A stretch of 64,000 bases of DNA from Nocardioides hwasunensis (lineage in GTDB: Bacteria > Actinomycetota > Actinomycetes > Propionibacteriales > Nocardioidaceae): assembly GCF_014779665.1 (NCBI RefSeq), contig NZ_JACXYY010000006.1:1-64000 (forward strand). Reading direction: 5' to 3'. The stretch's first letter is position 1. Each line of letters starts with the position of its first letter. Made by a program: the position numbers and the translations under genes. Under the pieces are notes generated by a model. It was not told where the DNA came from. It worked only from the letters and a program-made list of their open reading frames with translations, and did not search any database. Positions 43,388-51,995 of this stretch are shown one piece after another.

Positions 43388-45199
43388 CTAGTCGATCCTC
43401 GGGCTGTTGCCGAGCAGCGTCTTGGTGTAGTCCTGCTGGGGCGTGTCCATGACCCGCACGACTGAGCCCTCCTCGACCACCTTGCCCGCCTGGAGGATCT
43501 CCACGCGCGCGGCGATCGAGCGGACCAGGGCGAGGTTGTGGGTCACGAAGAGCATGCTGATGCCGCGCTCGAGGCGCAGGCCCTCGAGCAGCTCGACGAT
43601 CGAGCCCTGCACCGAGACGTCGAGCGCCGAGGTGATCTCGTCGCAGATCATCACGTCGGGCTCGGCGGCCAGCGCCCGGGCGATGGCGACGCGCTGCCGC
43701 TCGCCGCCGGAGAGCCGGCTGGCCTGGTAGTGCAGCATCTGCGAGCCGAGGGCGACCTGGCCCATCAGCTCCACCACCCGCTCGGTGGCCTCCTTGCCCT
43801 TCGCCAGGCCGAACAGCTCCATCGGACGCTTGATGATCTGCTCGATGGTCAGGCGCGGGTTCAGCGAGAGGTAGGGGTTCTGGAAGATGTACTGCATCCG
43901 GCGGCGGTCGTCGGAGGTGCGCTTGCGAGCGCTCGTCGCGAGCGGTCGGCCCTCGAAGGTCAGCGTGCCGGTCCAGTCCTTGTGCAGCCCGCCGACCGAG
44001 CGCGAGATCGTGGTCTTGCCGCTGCCGGACTCGCCGACCAGCGCCACCACCTCGCCCTTGGCCAGGTCGAAGGTGACGTCGTGGACGACCTGCTTGCGGC
44101 CGTAGAAGACGTTGAGGCCGTCGACCGAGAGGATCACGTCGCGCGGCTTGTCGGGATCGGCGTCGGGCACGGTCCCGATGTTGATGTCCCACGTGCCGAT
44201 CTCGCCGACCCGGTGGCAGCGGACCTCGTGCTCCGGCGCGATCTCGCGCAGCGCCGGCACCTCGTCACGGCACCGGTCGACGGCGAAGGAGCAGCGGTCG
44301 TTGAACCGGCACCCGCCCGGACGTCGCCCGGGCGAGGGCGTACGACCCGGGATGCCCTTGAGGGCGCGGGCCTGGCTCAGGTGGGGGATCGAGTCGAGCA
44401 GCGCCCGGGTGTAGGGGTGCGAGGGGTTGGCGAAGATGGTGTCGCGCGGGCCCAGCTCGGCGATCTGGCCGGCGTACATCACCGCGACGCGGTCGGCGAT
44501 GTTGGCCACGACGGCGAGGTCGTGGGTGACGTAGAGAGCGCTGACGCCGTAGGTGCGGCACAGGGCCGCCATGGTGTCGAGCACCATCTTCTGGGTGGTG
44601 ACGTCGAGCCCGGTGGTCGGCTCGTCGAGGACCAGCACCTTGGGCTTCGGCAGGAACGCCATGGCCAGCGCGACGCGCTGCACCTGACCTCCGGAGAGCT
44701 GGTGGGCGTAGCGCCTGAGGAACTCGTCGTCGCTGGGCAGGCCCACCTCCTCCAGGCCGGCGCGAGCCGCGGCGAGGCGCGACTCGGACGTGCCGATGCC
44801 GCGCAGCTGCTGGAGCTCGACGAGCTGCTTGCCGATCCGGATGCTCGGGTTGAGCGCGGAGGCCGGGTCCTGCGGGACGTAGGCGATCTCCTCGCCGCGC
44901 AGCTTGCGGACCTCCTTCCACGGCAGCTGGAGCACGTCGCGGTCCTCGAGCAGCACCTTGCCGGACGAGATGTGGGCCCCGGCTCGGGAGTAGTTGAGGA
45001 GCGAGGTGCCGACCGTGGTCTTGCCGGAGCCGGACTCGCCGACCAGACCGACGACCTCACCCGGCTTGAGCACCAGGTCGATGTCGTCGACGACGTCGAC
45101 GTCCTTGCCGGTGAGGCTGACTCCGAGGTCCTCGATGACCAGGCCGCCGGTCGTGCGCACCTGGTGGTCGGCCTGGTCGCTGTCGGTCGCGCTGGTCAT
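43388..45199 (-). CDS. Fused dipeptide/oligopeptide-type ABC transporter ATPase (DppD-DppF)
   Basis: A 603-residue protein with two complete ABC modules. Module 1 (about residues 20-275): GESGSGKTT, LSGGQVQRVALAMAF, VLVLDEPTTGLDV, followed by the oligo-HPY extension with Cys residues CRFNDRCSFAVDRC that is a Fe-S-binding signature in DppD-type ATPases. Module 2 (about 340-600): GESGSGKTTISRS, LSGGERQRVAIARAL, VMICDEITSALDVSVQ. Fusion of the two ATPases is common in actinobacteria. The start ATG overlaps the permease stop by one base (TGATG). Confidence 0.92.
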   Translation of the reverse strand: MTSATDSDQADHQVRTTGGLVIEDLGVSLTGKDVDVVDDIDLVLKPGEVVGLVGESGSGKTTVGTSLLNYSRAGAHISSGKVLLEDRDVLQLPWKEVRKLRGEEIAYVPQDPASALNPSIRIGKQLVELQQLRGIGTSESRLAAARAGLEEVGLPSDDEFLRRYAHQLSGGQVQRVALAMAFLPKPKVLVLDEPTTGLDVTTQKMVLDTMAALCRTYGVSALYVTHDLAVVANIADRVAVMYAGQIAELGPRDTIFANPSHPYTRALLDSIPHLSQARALKGIPGRTPSPGRRPGGCRFNDRCSFAVDRCRDEVPALREIAPEHEVRCHRVGEIGTWDINIGTVPDADPDKPRDVILSVDGLNVFYGRKQVVHDVTFDLAKGEVVALVGESGSGKTTISRSVGGLHKDWTGTLTFEGRPLATSARKRTSDDRRRMQYIFQNPYLSLNPRLTIEQIIKRPMELFGLAKGKEATERVVELMGQVALGSQMLHYQASRLSGGERQRVAIARALAAEPDVMICDEITSALDVSVQGSIVELLEGLRLERGISMLFVTHNLALVRSIAARVEILQAGKVVEEGSVVRVMDTPQQDYTKTLLGNSPRID

Positions 45200-46074
45200 C
45201 AGTCGTCCCCTCGCTGGCTGGCCTGGGCCAGGCCGTCTGCCATCAGGTTGGTCGCGATGGTGAAGATCGCGATGACCATGACCGGCGCCAGGACCGCCCA
45301 CGGCTGGGTCTGGAGGCCGAGCCGGTTCTCGTTCATCATCTGGCCCCAGTTGGCCGCACCCGGGTCGGCGGCGAAGCCGAGGAAGCCGAGGGCGGCGACG
45401 ATGCCGATCGAGTAGGTGAGCCGCAGGCCCGCCTCGGCCAGCAGCGGGCCGGTCATGTTGGGCAGCACCTCGGCCACGATCACCCGCGAGCGCTTCTCGC
45501 CCAGCGCCTCGGCCGCGACGACGAAGTCACGGGAGACGATGCCGAGCGCGACGCCGCGCGCGACCCGTGCCACGCGGGGTGCGTGCCCGGCGGCGACGAG
45601 CACGATGATCACCCAGGCCGACGGGTTCTGCAGGGCGGTGAGCACGACCAGGGAGAGCAGGATCTGGGGGAACGCCAGCAGCACGTCGTTGAGCCGCATG
45701 ATGATCTCGTCCCACCAGCCGCCGGCGTAGGCCGCGACGACGCCGATGAGGATGCCGAGCACCATGCCGAGCACCGTGGCCAGCACCGAGATGGTCAGCA
45801 CCTCCTGGCCACCGTGCATCACCCGGCTCAGCACGTCCTGGCCGATGTAGTCGGTGCCGAACACGCCGTCCTTGGAGTAGGGCGGGCCGGCGGTCTGCTT
45901 CTCGCCGTAGGGGGCGAAGAAGGGCGCGAGGATCGCGAACAGCACCACCAGGACGGTGCCGGCGAGGCCGAACACGAACCGCTTCTGCCGCAGCGCGCGG
46001 CGGAAGAACGACGAGGGAGGGGGAGCCGTCGCGGGCCCGGCTGCGGTGGTGTCGGGGGGAGTCGTGGCACTCAT
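45199..46074 (-). CDS. ABC transporter permease (DppC-like)
   Basis: A 291-residue inner-membrane permease with six helices. The cytoplasmic N-terminus carries the OppC_N region (FFRRALRQKRFVFGLAGTVL), and the ABC-coupling EAA loop is FVVAAEALGEKRSRVIVAEV. The periplasmic NGVFGTDYIGQDVLSR-type segment (GVFGTDYIGQDVLSRVMHGG) is the classic DppC signature. It overlaps the upstream permease (ATGA) and the downstream ATPase. Confidence 0.92.
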   Translation of the reverse strand: MSATTPPDTTAAGPATAPPPSSFFRRALRQKRFVFGLAGTVLVVLFAILAPFFAPYGEKQTAGPPYSKDGVFGTDYIGQDVLSRVMHGGQEVLTISVLATVLGMVLGILIGVVAAYAGGWWDEIIMRLNDVLLAFPQILLSLVVLTALQNPSAWVIIVLVAAGHAPRVARVARGVALGIVSRDFVVAAEALGEKRSRVIVAEVLPNMTGPLLAEAGLRLTYSIGIVAALGFLGFAADPGAANWGQMMNENRLGLQTQPWAVLAPVMVIAIFTIATNLMADGLAQASQRGDD

Positions 46075-47105
46075 GACGAGATCGCCGTCCTCGCTCGGGG
46101 CGTCAGCAGGATGGACAGGACGTCGGCGACGAGGTTCACCACGATGTAGACGCCGGCGATGATCATGCTGAGCGCCTGCACCATCGCCACGTCGTGGTTG
46201 CGGACCGAGTCGACGAGCTGGCGGCCCACGCCGGGGTACTGGAACAGCGTCTCGACCAGGACCACGCCACCGGCCAGCCAGGCCAGCTGGAGCGAGACCA
46301 CCTGGATGCCGGGCACGATCGCGTTGAGCAGGGCGTGCTTGCGCATCACCACCGGCTCGGGGATGCCCTTGAGCCGGGCCAGCTCGACGTAGTCGCTGTC
46401 GAGCACCTCCAGCAGCGTGGCCCGGACGATGCGGGAGACGTACGGCGTGACCGCGATGACCAGTGTGAGGACCGGCAGCACCATGCTCTTGGGCTCGTCC
46501 CACGGGGCGCCGCCCGGCGCCACGAGCGTGACCGCGGGGAAGATCTTGAAGACCGTCGTGGAGAAGACGGACACCAGCAGGATGCCGGTCACGAACTCCG
46601 GCACACCGGCCAGGGCCAGCAGGATCGTCTGGATGACGGTGTCGGGGCGCTTGCGTCGGTAGTGCGAGGAGATCATCGCGATGCCGAAGGCGAGCGGCAC
46701 CATGGCCAGGGCCGAGAGCAGCACGAGCACCAGCGAGTTGACGACGCTGCTGGAGATCTGGCCCCAGACCGGCTGCTGGTTGGCCAGCGAGGTGCCGAAG
46801 TCGCCGGTGAGGAGGCCGCCGAGCCAGTCGAAGTAGCGGGTGATGATCGAGTCGCCGATGCCGAGCTGGGCCTCGAGCTGCTCGCGACGGGCGACGTTCG
46901 TGCCGTAGTCGCGGCCGAGGATCGCGCGGACCGGGTCGCCGAGCGCGGCGGTGGCCAGGAAGACCACGATCGAGACGAGCCACAGCGTCAGCACGGCCAG
47001 GCCGAGGCGGCGCGCGAGCCAGATGCCCCACGCCGCCCCGCCGGAGCGTCCCCGAGGAGGTGCGACCTCCGCGAGCGGATCAGGGAGAGTCGCTTCCTGT
47101 GTCAT
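46071..47105 (-). CDS. ABC transporter permease (DppB-like)
   Basis: A 344-residue DppB-type permease: first helix LAVLTLWLVSIVVFLATAAL, then the DppB motif ALGDPVRAILGRDYG. The EAA loop SDYVELARLKGIPEPVVMRK and ETLFQYPGVGRQLVDSVRNH near the end are characteristic. The N-terminal 28 residues are a Pro/Gly-rich cytoplasmic extension. It begins one base after the binding-protein stop. Confidence 0.92.
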   Translation of the reverse strand: MTQEATLPDPLAEVAPPRGRSGGAAWGIWLARRLGLAVLTLWLVSIVVFLATAALGDPVRAILGRDYGTNVARREQLEAQLGIGDSIITRYFDWLGGLLTGDFGTSLANQQPVWGQISSSVVNSLVLVLLSALAMVPLAFGIAMISSHYRRKRPDTVIQTILLALAGVPEFVTGILLVSVFSTTVFKIFPAVTLVAPGGAPWDEPKSMVLPVLTLVIAVTPYVSRIVRATLLEVLDSDYVELARLKGIPEPVVMRKHALLNAIVPGIQVVSLQLAWLAGGVVLVETLFQYPGVGRQLVDSVRNHDVAMVQALSMIIAGVYIVVNLVADVLSILLTPRARTAISS

Positions 47106-47106
47106 G

Positions 47107-48696
47107 TCAGAGGGAGACCTTGCGGAACCCGTAGTTGCCGAGCGGGAGGTACTTGCTCGGCTCGAGGCCCTGCACGGTCGAGCCGTAGGCGTCCACCTGC
47201 TGGCGGAAGCCCCAGATGATGTAGCCGCCCTCGTTGTACTCGATCTCCTGCGCGTCGTGGAGCAGCGAGGCGCGCTTGGTCTCGTCGACCTCCTTGGCCG
47301 CGGCGTTGACCAGGTCGCGGTGGTCGGCGTTGTCCCAGTGCGTCTCGTTGTAGGTGCCGCCCTGGTCGGGCGGGAACGTGCCCACGACGGCCTGGGGGAT
47401 GTAGTTGCGCGTGTTCCAGAAGTCCTGGGCGAACGTGTAGGACAGGTAGTCGTCGTCGTAGAACGGCGTCTTCTTGGTGACCTTCACGTCGACGCCGGCC
47501 GCCTTGGCCTGCTCGGCGAACAGGTTCGCCGCGGGAACAGCCACCGAGCCGATGTCGTCACCGGTGAACAGCTCGACCTGGAGGTCGGAGACACCGGCCG
47601 AGGCCAGCAGCGACTTGGCCTGGTCGAGGTCCTGCTCGCGCTGGGGGAGGTCCTTGGCGTAGGCCACGTCGAGCGGGGCGTACATGTCGTTGCCGAGCGA
47701 GCCGTAGCCGCTGAGCGTCTGGTCGATCATCGCCTGGCGGTCGACGATCAGGCGCATGGCCTGGCGGACCTTGACGTCGTTGAACGGTGCCTGGTCCACG
47801 CGCATCGTGAACGGGACCCACTGCCCGCCCTCGGCGGTGAGCACGCCGGCGCCGGCGCCCTTGATGGTGTCGACCAGGTTGTAGGGCAGGTTGTCGAGGG
47901 TCTGGATCTGACCGGCCTGCAGGGCGTTGACCTTGGCGTTGTCGTCGGCGAAGTCCTGGATGACCAGCTCGTCGAGGAACGCCGACTCGCCCCAGTAGTC
48001 GTCGAAGCGGGTGAAGGTGCTGGTCTTGCCCGCCTCGAACGACTGGTAGGCGAACGCGGCCGTGCCGACCGGCTTGCTCGGGTCGAACTCCCCGCCGGGG
48101 ATGATGCCGAGGGTGTACTCGGCCAGGAGCGAGTCGAGGATCGCGTAGGGGGTCTTCAGCACGATCTGCAGCGTCGCGTCGTCGACGACCTTCGAGGACT
48201 GGAAGTCGATGATCTGCGACAGCTGGCCACCGGCGGACAGCGGCGCCTTGGGGTCCGCGACGCGGCGGATGCTGAGCCAGGCATCCTCGGCCGTGACCGG
48301 GGCGCCGTTGTGGAAGGTGGCGCCGGAGCGCATCTTGACCGTCCAGGTGATGGCGTCCTTCGACGGCTCGACGGACTCGGCCAGGGCCGGCTGGAGCTCG
48401 TAGTTGTTGTCCCAGATCAGCAGCGGCTCGTAGAGGTTGAGGCACCGGGCGATGTCGGCCGCGGTCACCGGCTGGTGCGGGTCGAGGGTGTCCTTGGCGC
48501 CGCCGCCGGTGGCGCCGTGGACCAGCCGTCCGCCCGAGCTCTGCGGGCCACCGCCACCGCCACCGCCGCCTCCGCCGTCGTCCCCGCCGCACGCCACGAG
48601 GAAGCTGCTGCCTCCGATGGCGGCCGCGCTGACTCCGGAGTAGCGGAGCAGCTGGCGTCGTGAGATGTTCCAGTGGCCGGGTGAGTTCTGGTTCAC
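47107..48696 (-). CDS. Extracellular solute-binding lipoprotein, family 5 (DppA-like)
   Basis: A 529-residue substrate receptor. The N-terminus combines a Tat-like SRRQLLRYSG with lipobox LVACGGDD (lipid Cys about residue 36), then an uninterrupted ten-glycine linker, and the SBP_bac_5 domain (LDPHQPVTAADIARCLNLYE, ITWTVKMRSGATFHNGAPVT, FNDVKVRQAMRLIVDRQAMI). Family members bind peptides, but also nickel, glutathione, opines and quaternary amines. The downstream carnitine genes suggest a carnitine derivative. The GTG start follows AGGGG by 8 nt. First gene of the eight-gene minus-strand operon. Confidence 0.9.
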   Translation of the reverse strand: MNQNSPGHWNISRRQLLRYSGVSAAAIGGSSFLVACGGDDGGGGGGGGGGPQSSGGRLVHGATGGGAKDTLDPHQPVTAADIARCLNLYEPLLIWDNNYELQPALAESVEPSKDAITWTVKMRSGATFHNGAPVTAEDAWLSIRRVADPKAPLSAGGQLSQIIDFQSSKVVDDATLQIVLKTPYAILDSLLAEYTLGIIPGGEFDPSKPVGTAAFAYQSFEAGKTSTFTRFDDYWGESAFLDELVIQDFADDNAKVNALQAGQIQTLDNLPYNLVDTIKGAGAGVLTAEGGQWVPFTMRVDQAPFNDVKVRQAMRLIVDRQAMIDQTLSGYGSLGNDMYAPLDVAYAKDLPQREQDLDQAKSLLASAGVSDLQVELFTGDDIGSVAVPAANLFAEQAKAAGVDVKVTKKTPFYDDDYLSYTFAQDFWNTRNYIPQAVVGTFPPDQGGTYNETHWDNADHRDLVNAAAKEVDETKRASLLHDAQEIEYNEGGYIIWGFRQQVDAYGSTVQGLEPSKYLPLGNYGFRKVSL

Positions 48697-48709
48697 TTTG
48701 TGAGCCCCT

Positions 48710-48747
48710 TGTTGCGCAATGCGAACGGGATTGTGGTAGACGCAACA
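48710..48747. promoter_or_regulatory. Candidate IclR operator in divergent promoter
   Basis: The 100-bp space between the binding-protein and IclR genes contains TTGCGCAA (48712-48719), extended as a near-palindrome GTTGCGCAATGCGAAC. An inverted half-site pair TGTTGCG (48710-48716) / CGCAACA (48741-48747) spans 38 bp. Position directly upstream of the ABC operon and facing the iclR gene fits dual control by the adjacent regulator. Confidence 0.5.
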
Positions 48748-48796
48748 TAGGCGTGAAGCTGGCGAGAATCAATGAACTGAAGGGAAAACAGAGGAG

Positions 48797-49669
48797 ATGT
48801 CGGATTCTCCCGCCCGTCCCGGTTCCCCGCGGGTGCAGTCGGTGGAGCGCGCCGCCGCGCTCCTGCGTGCCGTGGCGCTCGCCACCGGCCAGGACGGGAC
48901 AGCCACGGCGCTGGCCGAGGCGGTCGGGCTCAACCGCACCACCACCTGGCGGATCCTGACCACGCTCGAGGAGCAGCGCCTGGTGAGCCGCGACGACCGG
49001 AGCGGCGTCTACTCGCTCGGGTTCGGGTTCCTCGACCTGGCCGGGCAGGCGGGCGGCGTGGCGCTGGCCCGGATGGCGCGGGTCGTGCTGCACGAGCTGT
49101 CCCAGCGCGCGGGGGAGACCGCGGCGCTCGCGGTCGTCCGCAACGGGGTGCTGACCTATGTCGCCGAGGTGACCGCCGACGCGGTGGTGGCGGCCGGCTG
49201 GCGCGACCGCGAGGTGTCGATGCACGCGACCTCGACGGGCAAGGTGCTGCTCGCCTACTCCGACGCCGAGGACGTCCGCGTGCTGCTGCGGCAGCCGCGC
49301 GGCACCCGGCTGCCCCGGCACACCTCCACCACCATCACGACGTACGCCGCACTGGAGAAGGAGCTGGCCCTCACCCGCGAGCGGGGCTTCGCGGTGTGCC
49401 GCGGTGAGTTTGAGAGCTCGGCGTGGGGGGTCTCGGCTCCCGTCCTCGACGTGACCGGCCGTCCGGTCGCGGTGGTCAGCCTCTGGGGGCCGAGCGAGCG
49501 GCTGACGGACGACCGCTTCGAGCCGCTCGGTGCCCTCGCGATGTCGGCGGCCGCGGAGATCGCCGGGCGCCGGACGTCGTCGCAGCGCGCGTCGCGCCCC
49601 GGATCACCCGCCACCGGCACCACAATCGCCCCACCACCACGGAAGAAAGAGGATCTGAGCGTTGAGTGA
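48797..49669 (+). CDS. IclR-family transcriptional regulator
   Basis: A 290-residue regulator. The N-terminal winged HTH (about residues 10-75) contains SPRVQSVERAAALLRAVALA and GLNRTTTWRILTTLEEQRLV. The effector domain has GETAALAVVRNGVLTYVAEV, REVSMHATSTGKVLLAYSDA (the conserved Gly-Lys-ligand loop) and the LTRERGFAVCRGEFESSAWG region, then PVAVVSLWGP. About 35 C-terminal residues after AAEIAGRR are low-complexity and beyond the usual IclR end. It is divergent from the carnitine/ABC operon and coupled to the sulfatase gene (8-nt overlap), so it probably controls both. Confidence 0.9.
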   Translation: MSDSPARPGSPRVQSVERAAALLRAVALATGQDGTATALAEAVGLNRTTTWRILTTLEEQRLVSRDDRSGVYSLGFGFLDLAGQAGGVALARMARVVLHELSQRAGETAALAVVRNGVLTYVAEVTADAVVAAGWRDREVSMHATSTGKVLLAYSDAEDVRVLLRQPRGTRLPRHTSTTITTYAALEKELALTRERGFAVCRGEFESSAWGVSAPVLDVTGRPVAVVSLWGPSERLTDDRFEPLGALAMSAAAEIAGRRTSSQRASRPGSPATGTTIAPPPRKKEDLSVE

Positions 49670-51995
49670 CGACACCCCCAGCCGGCCCGGACGCACGGAG
49701 CCGGACCGGACCCGCCTGCCCCTCGACGTCGACACGACGGCGCGCCCGATCCGCCCGGTCGAGACACCGCCGAAGTCGCCCAACGTGGTGGTCGTCCTCA
49801 TCGACGACATGGGGTTCGGCGCCTCCTCGCCCTACGGCGGGCCGTGCGAGATGCCGACCGCGCAGCGCCTGGCCGACGAGGGCCTGCGCTACAGCAGGTT
49901 CCACGTCACGTCGCTGTGCTCGCCGACGCGGCAGGCGCTGATGACCGGTCGCAACCATCACTCGGTCGGCATGGGCGTCACCTCGGAGATGTCGACGCCC
50001 GAGCCGGGCTACCACGGCTACCGGCCCCCGAGCGCTGCCACGATCGCGCAGATCCTCAGCGGCAACGGCTACTGCACCGCAGCCGTCGGCAAGTGGCACC
50101 AGACGCCACCGGTCGAGGTCAGCCCGTCGGGTCCGTTCCCGCGCTGGCCGATGGGGGAGGGCTTCGACTACTTCTACGGCTTCATGGGCGCGGAGATGAA
50201 CCACTGGTACCCGCAGCTCTACCAGGGCCGCTACGCCTTCGAGCCCGACAAGCTGCCCGAGGACGGCTACCACCTCTCCGAGGACCTGGCCGAGCGGGCG
50301 ATCTCGTGGATCGAGAACCAGCAGGCGATCACCCCCGACCGCCCGTTCTTCACCTACGTCGCCTTCGGCGCCACCCACGCGCCGTTCCACGTGGCGCCCG
50401 AGTGGCGCGACAAGTACGCCGGGAGGTTCGACGACGGCTGGGACGCCCAGCGGGAGGCGACCCTCGCCCGGCAGAAGGAGCTCGGCATCGTGCCGGAGTC
50501 GACGGACCTCGCGCCGTGGGCCGAGGGCGTCCCCCACTGGGACGAGCTCGACGACGACGCCAAGCGCGTCGCCGCCAGGTTCATGGAGACCTACGCCGGC
50601 TTCGCCGAGCACACCGACGCACAGGTCGGTCGCCTCGTCGACGCCCTCGACGAGATGGGCGTGCTCGAGGACACGCTGATCTTCTACCTGCTCGGCGACA
50701 ACGGGGCCTCGGGCGAGGGCGGTCCGCGCGGCACCTTCCGCGAGCACCTCGTCGGCCACGGCATCCAGGACGAGACCGCCGACATGGCCGCCCGGCTCGA
50801 CACGCTCGGCGACCCGACGACGTACGCCATCTATCCCGTCGGCTGGGCGCTGGCGATGAACACGCCCTACCCCTGGACCAAGCAGCTCGCCCACCTCGGC
50901 GGCACCCGCGACGGGATGATCGTGCGCTGGGGCAACGGGATCGCCGCCCGCGGCGAGATCCGGCACCAGTGGCACCACGTGATCGACGTGCTGCCGACGA
51001 TCCTGGAGGCCGCCGGGGTCCCCGCGCCGGACGTCTTCGGCGGCGTGGAGCAGCAGCCGATCGAGGGCACCAGCCTCGCCTACTCCTTCGACGAGGCGGA
51101 GGCGCCCGACCGCCGCAGCACCCAGTACTTCGAGATGATCGGCAACCGCGGCATCTTCCACGAGGGCTGGACCGCCGTCACCCAGCACAGCATCCCGTGG
51201 GAGATGGTGGGGGACGACAAGCCGCCGTTCGACGAGGACGTCTGGGAGCTCTACGACCACACCAGCGGCGACTGGAGCCAGGCGCACGACGTCGCGGCCG
51301 AGCACCCCGACAAGCTGCGCGAGATGCAGGAGCTCTTCATGCAGGAGGCGGCGCGCTACCACGTGCTGCCGCTCGACGACCGGGTCACCGAGCGCGAGAA
51401 CCCCGACGTCGCCGGCCGCCTCGACCTGCACCTCGGGCGCTCGTCGCTCTCCTTCGGGCCGCGCGTCGGCCGGCTCACCGAGGAGGCGGCGCCCAACGTG
51501 AAGAACCGCTCCCACGTGATCACCGCGGACCTCGAGGTCGTGACGGGCACCAACGGTGTCGTGGCGGCCCAGGGCGGGCGCTTCGGCGGGTGGTCGCTCT
51601 ACGTCGTCAACGGCGTCCCGCACTACGCCTACAACTTCGTGGGACGCGACCTCACGGTCGTGCGTGGCGGCAAGCCGATGACGCCTGGGCGCCACGACCT
51701 GGTCGTGCGCTTCGACTACGACGGGGGGCCGGTGGGCAGCGGGGCGGACGTGACGCTGCAGGTCGACGGCGTCTCCGTCGGCACCGGTCGGATCCCGGTG
51801 ACCACCGCCTACTACTTCTCCTTCGACGAGACCTTCAACGTCGGCGTGGACCGTGGCACCCCGGTCGTCGACGACTACCTCCCGGTGCGCAACACCTTCG
51901 AGGGCCTCATCCACCGGGTCCGCTTCGACCTCGACGAGGTGGTCGACCCCGGCACGGTCGAGGGCCGGGAGCGCGGGGTGATGGTCCACCAGTGA
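49662..51995 (+). CDS. Arylsulfatase (type I, formylglycine-dependent)
   Basis: A 777-residue sulfatase. The formylglycine motif is TSLCSPTRQALMTGRNHHSV (CxPxR; Cys is the residue converted), preceded by metal ligands in PNVVVVLIDDMGFG. AAVGKWHQTP supplies the K/H pair, and LGDNGASGEGG the late metal-binding D-N. No signal peptide is visible, so it appears cytoplasmic. Residues after about 560 form a C-terminal beta-sandwich (VVNGVPHYAYNFVGRDLTVV). The start is TTG 49662 within the iclR end, with AGAAAGAGG upstream. The physiological sulfate ester is unknown. Confidence 0.9.
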   Translation: MSDDTPSRPGRTEPDRTRLPLDVDTTARPIRPVETPPKSPNVVVVLIDDMGFGASSPYGGPCEMPTAQRLADEGLRYSRFHVTSLCSPTRQALMTGRNHHSVGMGVTSEMSTPEPGYHGYRPPSAATIAQILSGNGYCTAAVGKWHQTPPVEVSPSGPFPRWPMGEGFDYFYGFMGAEMNHWYPQLYQGRYAFEPDKLPEDGYHLSEDLAERAISWIENQQAITPDRPFFTYVAFGATHAPFHVAPEWRDKYAGRFDDGWDAQREATLARQKELGIVPESTDLAPWAEGVPHWDELDDDAKRVAARFMETYAGFAEHTDAQVGRLVDALDEMGVLEDTLIFYLLGDNGASGEGGPRGTFREHLVGHGIQDETADMAARLDTLGDPTTYAIYPVGWALAMNTPYPWTKQLAHLGGTRDGMIVRWGNGIAARGEIRHQWHHVIDVLPTILEAAGVPAPDVFGGVEQQPIEGTSLAYSFDEAEAPDRRSTQYFEMIGNRGIFHEGWTAVTQHSIPWEMVGDDKPPFDEDVWELYDHTSGDWSQAHDVAAEHPDKLREMQELFMQEAARYHVLPLDDRVTERENPDVAGRLDLHLGRSSLSFGPRVGRLTEEAAPNVKNRSHVITADLEVVTGTNGVVAAQGGRFGGWSLYVVNGVPHYAYNFVGRDLTVVRGGKPMTPGRHDLVVRFDYDGGPVGSGADVTLQVDGVSVGTGRIPVTTAYYFSFDETFNVGVDRGTPVVDDYLPVRNTFEGLIHRVRFDLDEVVDPGTVEGRERGVMVHQ

